Shown here: positions 1 to 12,027 of the stretch, piece by piece
Layout of the letters: each line of letters begins with the position of its first letter
Numbering within the stretch: position 1 is the stretch's first letter
From: Wuchereria bancrofti
Lineage: Eukaryota > Nematoda > Chromadorea > Rhabditida > Onchocercidae
Assembly: GCA_005281725.1 (NCBI GenBank)
Contig: SSBO01000007.1
Span: 2,982,402-3,046,401, forward strand
DNA: 64,000 nucleotides
Direction of reading: 5' to 3'
Notes under the pieces: generated by a model
What the model was told of the DNA's origin: nothing
Databases searched by the model: none
Seen by the model: the letters and a program-made list of their open reading frames with translations, nothing else
Program-made: the position numbers and the translations under genes

Positions 1-637
1 CTTTTAACGTGGATACTTTGACAGATGAAGAACGTCGATTCCTAGAAATAAAACGGCATAAAACTAAGAAACTCACGGTGAGCTGAGCACGAGAATTTTT
101 GGTTTTATTTTCAATCTTTGAGAGGTAGTTGCTGTAGTTTTTTACAAACAAAATGTCCCAGACTTGAGACATTTTCAAAACTTTCTTTTTTGCAAGTCAT
201 AGTGTTTGCGAGACTGAAGCACTAACATTGATAAAAGTGCCTGCAATTTTTTAATATTTTTTTCACAATGTTTTTTTCAAGGAAAATTTTATATAGAAAT
301 TGAGTTTTTAAACTGTATTGTCATTTCCTGACTTTTCAGAAGAGGCGGGAAACCGTCAAATTTAATGCAGACGAATACATTGATTTATGGCGGAAGAGCT
401 TAAAAACGTAAGTAGCATACGGTGTTTTGGTTCGTTAAGTATCAGTAAAATAAAAGTCATTATTAGTGTAAGCGCACTGAAGTAAAAGCTTAGAAAGGTG
501 ATATACTAACTTGTCTTTTTGATGGTGTTTTTGGATACATAGAGCCAGTATGAGTTTCCAGCTTGATTAGACTTTGGTTTGTATGTTGTGAATGCAAATA
601 TTTTGTCTTCAGGCATGAAGAATCTTTTCCTGAATAA
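1..637 (+). CDS. 3' end of an unidentified gene (partial, left edge)
   Basis: Three exons in one consistent phase: <1-77 (reading from base 3), 340-407 and 613-637 (stop TAA 635-637). Introns are GT-AG (GTGAGC and GTAAGT donors; acceptors CTTTTCAG and GTCTTCAG). About 55 residues are visible: a charged stretch with TDEERRFLEIKRHKTKKL, then a segment containing FNADEYIDLWRKSLK, ending THEESFPE. The many Lys/Arg/Glu residues suggest a soluble intracellular C-terminus. I do not recognise the family. An AATAAA (633-638) overlaps the stop codon and another lies at 753-758. The gene lies upstream of dpm-1 on the same strand, about 1.2 kb away. Confidence 0.6.
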
Positions 638-1843
638 AACACATTTTATAAAATCTGGTGTTGGTTTCAGGTTTCATATCATCGTATTAGGTTTCCGAAA
701 ATATTTACATTCATTGTTCCTTTGAATTATTCGCTTATTATTGTTGTTTGTAAATAAAAGTTTTTGTGAATTTCAAAGAAATTTCTTTCCTCAAGGTTTT
801 ATTCATAGTTTTATTTACATAGAATTATTCTCACCATTTTTTCGTGTCCATTTTTACGTATTGAAACCTTTTTAGGACATTATATTTCCTAATTCCTTTT
901 GCATTTATTGCTGTTTCTAATAAATGAAAAGAATTTCGTTTCCTTATCCCTGTTCTCGCCTTTGGATCGCTTTTTTTGTTTCGTTAATAGGTATGGAGTG
1001 TATGATTTTACTCTTCGGAAACGCTTGGAATCTTGATTTTCGCCGTAGTTGATAATAAATATGTATTTCCACATATTAGTGAAGCACTGTCGTGCATTTC
1101 ATCTGCTTGTCTGTAAGTCGAGGCGTCATAATTTTACGGTTTTATTTTAATGAAAGTAGGTAACACAGCTTATTGTGGGTCAGCTGCTTATAATTACTCA
1201 TGGAACAACATGTCTGTGTAAATTTCGTCACTTTAACCAAAGGTCTTTCTGATGGGTTGAGGTGTTTTTCTTTTGCAAAATAGGTTGTAAGAATTAATTT
1301 ATTCATGGCAAAATTTTCTCGGGATTGATTTATGAATATAATGAACTTATAATGGTAATTTTTGTCAAGTAATGGAACTTAGTCTCGATGTCCGGCATTA
1401 TAGTTGGCGGTCCGTACCGTTTTGGAAGGCTACTGTCCCAGAAAAGGTGTGTTTGGAAATAGCTGTTGCTGTTTCTTGGGGCGATTGATTTCATTTTTCT
1501 CCTGTCGTAAACACGACGGTTTTCGATGCAGTTCAAACTTTGTAAAGAAATTTAAGGTAGTCTGTCTGGCAGGTAGGTAGTAGCCATCTATTCTTTTGAA
1601 AATATTTTGCCTTTTTAAAAACCGATTGTTGTTCCATGATAATATCAAATGATCAAGTGCTTGCAGAATTTACCCAAATGACAATAGAAATAATGGTTAA
1701 ATGCTGAAAACCGAGAGTTTTGGAAGAAATTTGATTTTTGCAGAACTTTCTCCACATTACTGGCACATTTATATCTTTGATCAACCTATTTGAACTTGGT
1801 TGGAACTAATATTATTAACATTAAGTCGCGTCAAAATTTACGA
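638..1843. other. Spacer between the first gene and dpm-1
   Basis: AT-rich, with no convincing exon on either strand. It holds a poly(A) signal at 753-758 (+) for the upstream gene and a T-rich acceptor ending TTTTTGCAG at about 1735-1743. That acceptor could be the trans-splice or leader-exon site for dpm-1, giving a leader of about 100 nt. Minus-strand reading frames at 889-1648 look random. Confidence 0.5.
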
Positions 1844-4105
<2,262 letters not shown>

Positions 4106-4166
4106 GTTTACCACTTTTGAACTGTTTTTGGAAGCAGTTTGACCACCTATCTACCGCTGTGCCTAA

Positions 4167-4607
4167 ATGCTCTTTAAGGCAATTTTGATGAGACTTTTGT
4201 TTGTGGAGTTCCCGCTGATACGACTTTGCACTCCGCTTAGTCTGCTTTTTTCTGCGACTTGTATCCCCTTTGTTAGAAATTTCTATATATTCTTCAAGCG
4301 GCTCATTTCTTGGATTTTTTTTCCCTCTTCTAGCTTAATTCTTTGGATTCGTTTTCCTCTGAACCTGCATGTTCCTCATAATTCTTCGCCATTATTTTTC
4401 ACAAGCACGGCAAACGAACTGCAGCTTAGTAATGAAATTGATCACAAGATTTGCCAGTTGGTTCTGAAAAGCATTCCATTATACACGCTATTGGGATTTA
4501 AAATGGATCTTGATACCGCGTTTTCTTCGCGGTATCAAGCTTGGGGAAATACATTAGCCATTTTCCAACCCGTACCTTCTAAATACAGGACACTGTCTAC
4601 ACTGTAA
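4167..4607 (+). CDS. Possible 146-aa membrane protein just downstream of dpm-1
   Basis: An ATG-initiated open frame of 146 codons begins 62 bp after the dpm-1 stop. The first ~70 residues are strongly hydrophobic (two or three possible membrane spans), and the rest is soluble and charged. I recognise no family. It could be the second gene of a short operon, but no trans-splice acceptor stands just before the ATG, and AT-rich 3'UTR can give hydrophobic frames by chance. A perfect 12-bp inverted repeat lies inside it at 4509-4539. Treat it as unproven. Confidence 0.22.
   Translation: MLFKAILMRLLFVEFPLIRLCTPLSLLFSATCIPFVRNFYIFFKRLISWIFFPSSSLILWIRFPLNLHVPHNSSPLFFTSTANELQLSNEIDHKICQLVLKSIPLYTLLGFKMDLDTAFSSRYQAWGNTLAIFQPVPSKYRTLSTL
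4509..4539. repeat. 12-bp perfect stem-loop
   Basis: Arms CTTGATACCGCG (4509-4520) and CGCGGTATCAAG (4528-4539) flank a 7-nt T-rich loop. It is GC-richer than its surroundings and lies about 400 bp after the dpm-1 stop. Confidence 0.85.
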
Positions 4608-4800
4608 AACCAGTAAATTGTTGAAAACTCGTGATTGCGGACGAGGCTTTAAAACCAGCATAATTTCTAAGTCTCTAAATTTTTATTTCAGGGGAATTAC
4701 ATTTCATTAACGTACTTATTTTTGAAGCGATTAAAACATTGTTTTACTTGCAGGAAAAGAGGGAGCACTTTACAACATTTAAGGATGCAAAACCGAAACA

Positions 4801-4846
4801 TTTACTTCCTAGCAATCAGTGACGTCACTGATTGCTAGGGAGTAAA
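4801..4846. repeat. 46-bp near-perfect palindrome centred on TGACGTCA
   Basis: From 4801 to 4846 the sequence is its own reverse complement except for the single pair 4807/4840. The central 30 bp (4809-4838) are perfect and contain the CRE-type octamer TGACGTCA. It lies in the spacer between dpm-1 and the next minus-strand gene. Confidence 0.93.
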
Positions 4847-5591
4847 TGATCGCTAGAAAAATACGTGGTGATCACAGTTTGTGGCTCTAATGCCTTCCTT
4901 TTCAAAATAAGCAGATGCAGTCATAATTCCAAGTGGGAGACATAAATCGGAACCCTACATCTGTTACTTCCATATTGTCAAGGGTCAACTTTTGTGCTGT
5001 AAAGAATTACAATTCTTTACCTTCCCCGTGGTTTAAAATCACAACAGCATGCAAGGCAACATCTTTATCAGGAAACGAAACGTTACGTCATATACAAGAG
5101 ATCATTATATTCGTGATGAACTGAAAAGAACAGAATTCAGCTAAACAAGAAAGATAAAAGCTACTAGGCGGTTTTGAGAAAAGTAGAAGGAATCGTGCAG
5201 ATTTTCATTTTTTCATTATCATTATTGCGCCCAGCATATGCTTATATCTATGTATTGGCCCCGTTTTCACTCGAAGAGATTACCATTTTTCTATCTCTCT
5301 GGCGGTTTAAAATAACTTTCTGAGGTGATGAAATAAAGACTCCACCAAATCTAACTGCAGTTTTGCCTAAATCCTGAAAGCAAATTACAACGGCTCTTAG
5401 TGTCTACCGGAGATATTCCATTAAAAATAAAATCAGAAAAGATCTGACAAATATCTATAGTAAAAATGAGTCGAATTGTGAACTTAAAAGTGCTCTTACG
5501 TAAATAGACAAAAGATTTATTAAAGCATTCTGAAAGACATTAAATTTTAGTTGATAGGAGTTCCAACTGATCAGCTGCTCTCGATTCACTA
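4847..5591. other. Spacer between dpm-1 and the minus-strand gene
   Basis: No supported exon. The plus-strand frame at 4933-5124 is short and unlike a protein. The region would hold the converging 3' ends of the flanking transcripts. Confidence 0.4.
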
Positions 5592-6715
5592 CTACACGTC
5601 ATTCAGTTGAAAAGCAATATCTCGATGCCTACACTGCATCTTTTCCTTAAAACCATCAGGATTTTGCATACCCTCCGCTTCCGATATGTTCAAGTTTTGA
5701 TTTGTGGAAGTTGTTGCTGTTGAACTCGCAGACAACGCTGAGTGGTCTTCATCATTGCCAGAATCATGTTCCGAATCATGCAAACCTGAAATACTGAGGA
5801 TTGTGAGAATTCTTGGAATGTTTTACGGAGTACGAACCGTAGTAAACTTGAAGATCTTTCAAAATCCAAAATAAATCAAGGTTTTTTCAGGCTTAAATCA
5901 TGTCAGAAACCGCGCAATAAGGAAGCTTCACTCAATGTCAGTGAACAGCAAGGAAACAAATTATTAAGGGTCACAAGCGATAACAATGAAAATCAATGTT
6001 ATTTTGAAGGAATGAAGTAGGAGATCAAAAAAGCTAGGAGACAGTTTTATCCTGAATTTATAGAACAAAAACTCCGTAAAGGCAAGCCTGTTTGAATCTC
6101 TAGACGAGAAGAATGAATGGCTTGTACATTAGTTGAACTCTTAGATTTCGCTTTGATAAAATCATCAGTAATTTTGACTGCACTGGTGTTTCCCACTTCA
6201 TGTTCCTTATCGTTTTCATCAGTAAGCTGCAAACAAATAGTACTGCGTTGCCGGACTACAGTTTTCATGCAATACGTTTTGAAAAAGTCTTGAAAAAATG
6301 ACAAATTAATATTTCCAATAAATGATCCAAAAAGCCGTCACCTTAAAGCAGAGTGTTTAACTAATTCCATATGGAATAAACAAATGATAACCTAATGTAA
6401 GTGTTTTACCTGTTCATCCGAAAATTGTTCTACCTGTGCTTCCTGCACTGTACTTGCTACTATTCGCATTTGTGGAACATATCCGGGGATCTGTTGCATG
6501 GGAATCAATTCCTTCCTATACAAGAACTGCAAAACTGGTGAGAACATCGATTTAAGGACAAAGGCCAGTACGAAACATGATGTGACTACTAGTCGACCGC
6601 ATAAATATATAAGTGGAAAGATAACGAGAACAATAATAAGAATAAAATGTGGAGTTGGCCGATATTCTAACGGACTGGATGGAGAAGGCATCTGGTAATC
6701 ACAATTCCGTGCAAT
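5592..6715 (-). CDS. Unidentified membrane protein with acidic Ser-rich tail (3' exons)
   Basis: Exon A 6410-6715 (phase 0, acceptor after TATTTTTTTAG, donor CAG|GTAAAA) encodes 102 residues: a proline-rich lead, a long hydrophobic span (PHFILIIVLVIFPLIYLCG and following), then a polar region ending VEQFSDEQ. Exon B starts at 6226 behind TTTGTTTGCAG in the same phase with LTDENDKEHEVGN. It either stops in place at 6047-6049 or leaves at a weak donor (6073) for exon C 5592-5785. Exon C is in matching phase (HDSEHDSGNDEDHSALSA) and stops at 5592-5594. The 5' exons were not found; candidates at 6900-7590 do not join in phase convincingly. It lies just downstream of the C15orf61 homologue on the same strand. 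Family unknown. Confidence 0.42.
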
Positions 6716-7614
6716 CTAAAAAAATACAGATACACAAACATATGTAAAAAACACAAGGAATACATAGAAGATTTGCTGGATAATAATACATGTTAATTTC
6801 CAAAAAGATCCATGCAAATACTTTGACTTCTAGAATTAACAGACACAAACTTTTAAAATTTTATTTGAAAACTTGCTTTGATATTCTATTTTAGGACTAA
6901 ACTATTCCGACAATGATTTTTAACCATAAGCGACTACCCGCTCGATGTTGATATGGTTTACGATCCCACTTAATAATGGCATATGTTGTACTGAACCTCC
7001 CAAACAATTCAACTACCTCTTTTTAGTACTGTTATTCCCATGATATCCTTCCCGGAGAAAGTTCATAGTGACATCTGTCAAAAAAAATACCGGCAAATAT
7101 GGAAAATTTAAATTTCAAAAATATAGAAACTGCTTTAATCGATATAATTTATTGCAGATTGGATATATAAAGTCATAACATGCATATCGTTTAAAAAATC
7201 TAGCCCAAACCAGAAAATAGTTCTTTTCTTTCCAAAAGAAGACGACGGAAGAGAAAACAAACCATTTTAATAAAAATTTTCACTACTAATACTTTTTCTT
7301 GAAATTATGAGCGAAAAAGATGTAAAGATTCCTTTAAAGATTTAAGAAAATCCCGACCATCTACCATAAACAAGTTCTAATAAAATATTTTGGAATTTGA
7401 AGTACGAAAGAAATAAAGAGAATTGTTGGGAAGGAATATGACAGGCCAATGAGGACGAAAAGTCCCATACGGGTGATGCTTGCTAGCAAGAGCGAGCGTT
7501 GAATTTCTCTTGCCGAACCAACATATTTTAAATGACTGGAATAGAACTTTAAGCAACAAAAAGAATGTAATGCATCAAAGATTTCCATAACTCAAAATTT
7601 GTAGACATTACCTC

Positions 7615-9885
7615 TCAATTGTGAAGTTCTTTAAGCAAAAACTTGACCGCAACTTTCTGACCCGTATTTTTGTCCACAATATAATCAGTATGTTGGATAA
7701 AAGCTTGTGCCGCTAATCCGTATAGCAGACAAGGCAAACCTGTAAAATATTTTTATAAAATAAGTACAGACATTGAACAGAAAATATTAACAACAATTTT
7801 GGGCTTGACAAGTGGACGTACATATATTCTTCATCGTTTAGAACGAATATTTAAAATCTTAAGTCAATGCACCACTATATATTAAAAACCCTTATCTAAG
7901 TAGTACTTACCGCAATTCAAAACTGTAATAAATTTATATAAACAATTTTCGGTACTGAAATCTTTCCAAGGTTCTTTCGTGCAATGATACTTGATATACG
8001 GATAACAACCAATTCTGAAATGAGAGGGCATGTAAAGCATAAAATTTCAAGCGAAAAAACTACCCATACTTCTGAACTACCCATGTGTCAACAAAACAGA
8101 CATGGACAAAAAAAAGTAAAGGTTTTAACAAAAACAAAAAAAAAAGTAAAGGTGAAAAAAAAGTAGAGACAAAAGGCAGTGAAAGATGGCAAGTTGTAAT
8201 ATATTAGCGAGTGTCACACGGAGAAAAGTTAACTGAAAAAAGCTTCAGAAGTGAGAACAGACAGCGGTGCAATTTTTGGTACAAAATCAGTTTTGTAGTT
8301 TCGTTGTTATTAATAAAAACAAACTACCGATTTCTTAGTCTTTAACGTTGGTTCTTGAAAGCATTTCATAGCAATTTCTAAACTTTCAGAATCCATAAAG
8401 CTTAGAGAAATTGAGATCAATGAGAAGTAGATAAACTGTGCTATCGGTAGCTCATAGCTGAGAGGAAATTTCCATTTGAAAGGTTCTCGAAGCCTCAATG
8501 CCAAAACAAGTACTTCCAATCAATTTAGTACTAACCAACAGGAATTTCACAGCATTCTCGACGAAAATTCTGTTGCTCACGAAAGAATGCAATAAGCAGG
8601 TATTGCATACCAAGTTAAGTCCTTATTTTTTCTGTTAACAAACAATATTTGATGAAGTCCTACGCATATAAAAACTTTCTTGCCAAAATTTCGAGTCATG
8701 AATTACAAATTAAATTAAAATAATTTCATGCAAAAATCAATCGTATGAATTGTATCTAAATATGTGTTAAGATAAACAACATTATGCATCATTTAGTCAC
8801 TTTCTCATTCCTCACTCAGCCATTTTCTCATGTGCTTTTTTAAAAGTAAGCATTCACTTCGCAATCAATTATATTCCTTTTCTATAATACAATTCGTATA
8901 ATTCTCCAGGAATGCAGATTTTAGTTAAAAATTATTAAAATGAGCTAATTAATTTCTAGAAATTAACTTTGCAGCACAATTACTCTACTGAATAAACATA
9001 TATGGCTGCTTATTTGATTTAATCAATTAGGCCTTTTACGCTGGAGGCAAAAGCAATAAAGGTTCGATTTTTCTTTTCAGCATGGGATTTTTAATCAGGA
9101 AAATTGTTATAAAAGAACAGTCAGTTTCCATTTATAATTTATTTTTACGGATTTAATTATAACCATAAAAATATGGCAAACACAACCACTCGCATCGAAG
9201 AAGCGACGATTAAAACTGTTTACTCAGTGGTAGCATACATTATACGACCAATAGTAGGTCAATAAAACACTTTAAATATGATAATATGGGTATATACCCA
9301 TATTATCATATTTAAAAAGCAAATCGAATAAAAAAAAAATGTCAAAACATTTTAATTCCATTCGGAATGCTCCGGGGCCGATATTATGCACAGTTATGTC
9401 CATATTGACTTTGCGGGTATAACAACTATAAATGATGTGTAGTTAAAACATTGGGGGAATTAACCTCTTTGAAGGTTTTTTTCTACTAACAACATTACTA
9501 ATAATTTTGGAACAGAGAAACAATAACATACCTTAAAATGGAGTAGTTATAGCCATCAACATCAAAATTGAAGTGCTTATCGCCGAAATTGTCGTCCTGA
9601 ACGTCCCTCAAATGGTGAATAAAATTAGTTGAAAGAAATTTCTGAATGGTGAAGTTAAAAACGAGTTTCTGAAGTTTCTGTATGCAACACCTTAATGATT
9701 TCTGTAAAATGATAATAAACATCGCAGAACAATTATTACCGATAGAGCAGAAAAAATGATGTCCACGTGGGATATTTACGGCTTTGAATGTAACTTTTCA
9801 CGATCTGAGATGCAAGTGGACGACGACGATAGAACGGATTGATAAAGAAACGATAAGGCCAGACAAAGAGTAAATAAATCAGCAT
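7615..9885 (-). CDS. C15orf61 homologue (small conserved protein, probably mitochondrial)
   Basis: Four exons (minus): 9885-9740, 9606-9532, 8014-7911, 7739-7615; 149 aa, against about 157 for the human protein. The match covers the whole length: SQIVKSYIQSRKYPTWTSF, then DNFGDKHFNFDVDGYNYSILR, GCYPYIKYHC, PWKDFS, a hydrophobic LPCLLYGLAAQAF segment, and a tail with VKFLLKEL. Function is not established; the human protein is an uncharacterised product. The N-terminus (MLIYLLFVWPYRFF, then RRR) is hydrophobic and then basic, consistent with organelle targeting or a membrane anchor. An out-of-frame ATG lies 13 nt upstream of the chosen start and opens a short overlapping frame. Intron 2 (8015-9531) carries a 46-bp perfect palindrome. 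The start region is duplicated about 250 bp upstream. Confidence 0.88.
9271..9316. repeat. 46-bp perfect palindrome
   Basis: The 46 bases read the same on both strands without mismatch. Arms begin TTTAAATATGATAATATGGG and the centre is GTATATAC. It lies in intron 2 of the C15orf61 homologue. Confidence 0.95.
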
Positions 9886-10205
9886 AAGGTTGGAACATCA
9901 CTTTTGGGTATATTCAAATTACAAAATACATATCAGTACTTCGTTACAGTAACCTCACAAGTACAAGTCTGAAAAAAGGCGGTTTGGAATTGTGTGCGAC
10001 AAATTTCTAGATGAACAAAAACCAGGTGGAACTTTTTTTTTGGAAAAGAGGTGGAACTTACTACGAAGGATTCTCGGGAAACCACGAAACTTAAATTTAT
10101 ATATATATAAAGTCAGACAAAGATTAAATAAATCAGCATAAGGCTGGAACATCACTTTTGGGTATATTCAGATTACAAAATACATACCAGCTTATGTCAC
10201 AGTAA
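9861..10205. repeat. Direct duplication of ~92 bp spanning a gene start
   Basis: Copy A (about 9861-9952) contains the ATG and upstream leader of the C15orf61 homologue. Copy B (about 10115-10205) repeats it 254 bp further upstream with only a few substitutions and a 1-nt gap near the end. Both share AAATAAATCAGCATAAGG and ACATCACTTTTGGGTATATT. In copy B the equivalent reading frame hits a stop after eight codons and then turns into TA repeats. Confidence 0.9.
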
Positions 10206-12027
10206 AAAAGCGTCCTCAAGAAAATAGGGAATGGGAAGAAAAATGCAACACTAAAAGTCTGAAATTTACTTTCAAGATTTTTGAAAGATCACCTGGAGCA
10301 AATTTTCTCTCGAAAAGACCTGCGAAGTGATCAGTATGAATTACCTAGAGAGCACACTCAACAATCAAACGATGAATACCCTATTTTTTAAATGCATTAG
10401 TTTTTTCAACTGATCAGCTTGGATGACGTCATAAAGACTGATACCAAGGATTTAGTCGTGTTAGTTTCCGCAGCTCCGCTTGTACAAATTAAATAACCAA
10501 TAATGGAGTCTAGAAGAAACACTTCCTCCTTAATATGGAACAGCCGAGAGACATACCTGATGGATCCATGACCTCACTGACATACCGGTGTGAAGCAAAT
10601 ACAAAACCACCGCGAAACACCACATCAACCCCTCGTCCCTCCGGATAATTAATAATACGGCCTGCAGTCATTCTAAAGAGTCACCACGCAAAAAGTTTTA
10701 CTAACCAACTTCAGTAACAGATAACCCCGACCTCAGAATCCGAACTGCAGCACTCTCAGGTGGTACTGACGAGTGCGCATTCAGACGTACGTGAAGGACG
10801 AGATATAATAGGAAACGATTTGTTGCAAATTTATCTATTCTATTCAGCACAGCAGCCTACTCGATGTTTCCGTATCACAGAGGTAATATAATCAACAAAA
10901 GGGATGAGCAATAATTTAAATTTGTAAGAATGATGCAAGCGGATATTCTAGAGAAAATTTTAAGAAACAATCTCTTCAACAGATTACATAAAGGTAGATT
11001 GGAAACCATTTAACAGTAAATGGAATCTCAAACTCGAAAGTTCAAACAAATACCACGATATTTTACAGTTTCTGCCAAATACCATGCGAACATAAGTTTT
11101 AAATGGCTTGAATATTAAATTTTGAAAAATTCATTTCCATTAGAATTAAAGGGAGCAAAACAAGCATTTCTAATGAGTAATAATCATGCACAGATGTCTA
11201 AGTTTAAGAAATATGCGGCATAATACAATTATAACATTACACATGAACTCGAGGAAAATACAATAGATTCAGGGACAGTAAGTAAAATGAAAGAAAAACT
11301 TTATTTTCCATTGGAACCATGAGGAACGCCTTTAAATCAGAAGCCAAGAGAGATTATACATTCATGTAAGATAAAGTTCTTGTATTTTGAATAAAGTTAA
11401 CAGGGGAAGGGACGGAAGTAAATGGTGGATAATATGCATTTTCATGAAATGCAAAAATCATATTTTAAATACACAAAACACGCGCACAGAATTGACCTGT
11501 CTTTGAAGAAAAAAAATATTATTCAAAGGAATCAATGATCCCACAAACACAACTCGAGATGAATTCTAGAAATTTAGAAGGAAAAATCACAAAGTTTTTT
11601 ATCAAGTGATGAAAACATGAATAAAAGGCACCAAAAAATGAAATTAAGGCGCGAATTCGAAACAAAGATAAAGAGGTGGATAAATTCAATCTAACGTGAA
11701 TATTATCCATTTTATGAAAAATAAGTTAAACAAATGGAAAAATAATAAGAGAATATCAAATTTTCAATACAGGAACAAAAGTAATGCTACACATACTGTT
11801 TTGATTGTATTGAAACATCTTTGGAACTAATGAACGAACATATTACAACTTTCTAGACTTAAAAACCGAAAGTCGTGAGATTCCTTCAATAACAAAAAAA
11901 TAATTTTATTTAAACTCCCCAGCCGGAAAAGTCGAGTTATGAGTAAGCTGGTTTGACCAACAAAAGTGAGAAATAAAAGTAATGACTCTGCTCTGTTCAT
12001 AGTAAATCGCTGGCAAATAAACGGAAA
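10206..12027. other. Spacer between the C15orf61 homologue and par-6
   Basis: Apart from the exon-like segment at 10563-10672, nothing coding is supported. A minus-strand AATAAA (plus TTTATT at 11905-11910) lies about 118 bp past the par-6 stop and is its likely poly(A) signal. Confidence 0.5.
10563..10672 (-). other. Orphan exon-like segment
   Basis: Behind an acceptor-like GACTCTTTAG, an ATG (10672-10670) opens 36 codons (MTAGRIINYPEGRGVDVVF and on to HRYVSEVMDPS) and ends at a good donor, CAG|GTATGT. Its amino-acid composition looks coding, but no partner exon in phase was found. The plus strand is also open here. It might be a 5' exon of a minus-strand transcript. Confidence 0.22.

Noticed and set aside
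889..1648. Three minus-strand frames of 61-72 codons upstream of dpm-1
   Set aside because: Low-complexity Lys/Asn/Phe composition, no splice sites, and they lie in the spacer feeding dpm-1.
7361..7588. Minus-strand 75-codon hydrophobic frame right after the C15orf61-homologue stop
   Set aside because: Two overlapping frames are equally open and neither joins the exon at 6715 in phase; more likely 3'UTR.
8310..8519. Minus-strand frame in intron 2 of the C15orf61 homologue with a hydrophobic middle and a donor-like end
   Set aside because: Looked briefly like a channel-protein exon, but no motif holds up and it lies inside a well-defined intron; kept only as a note.
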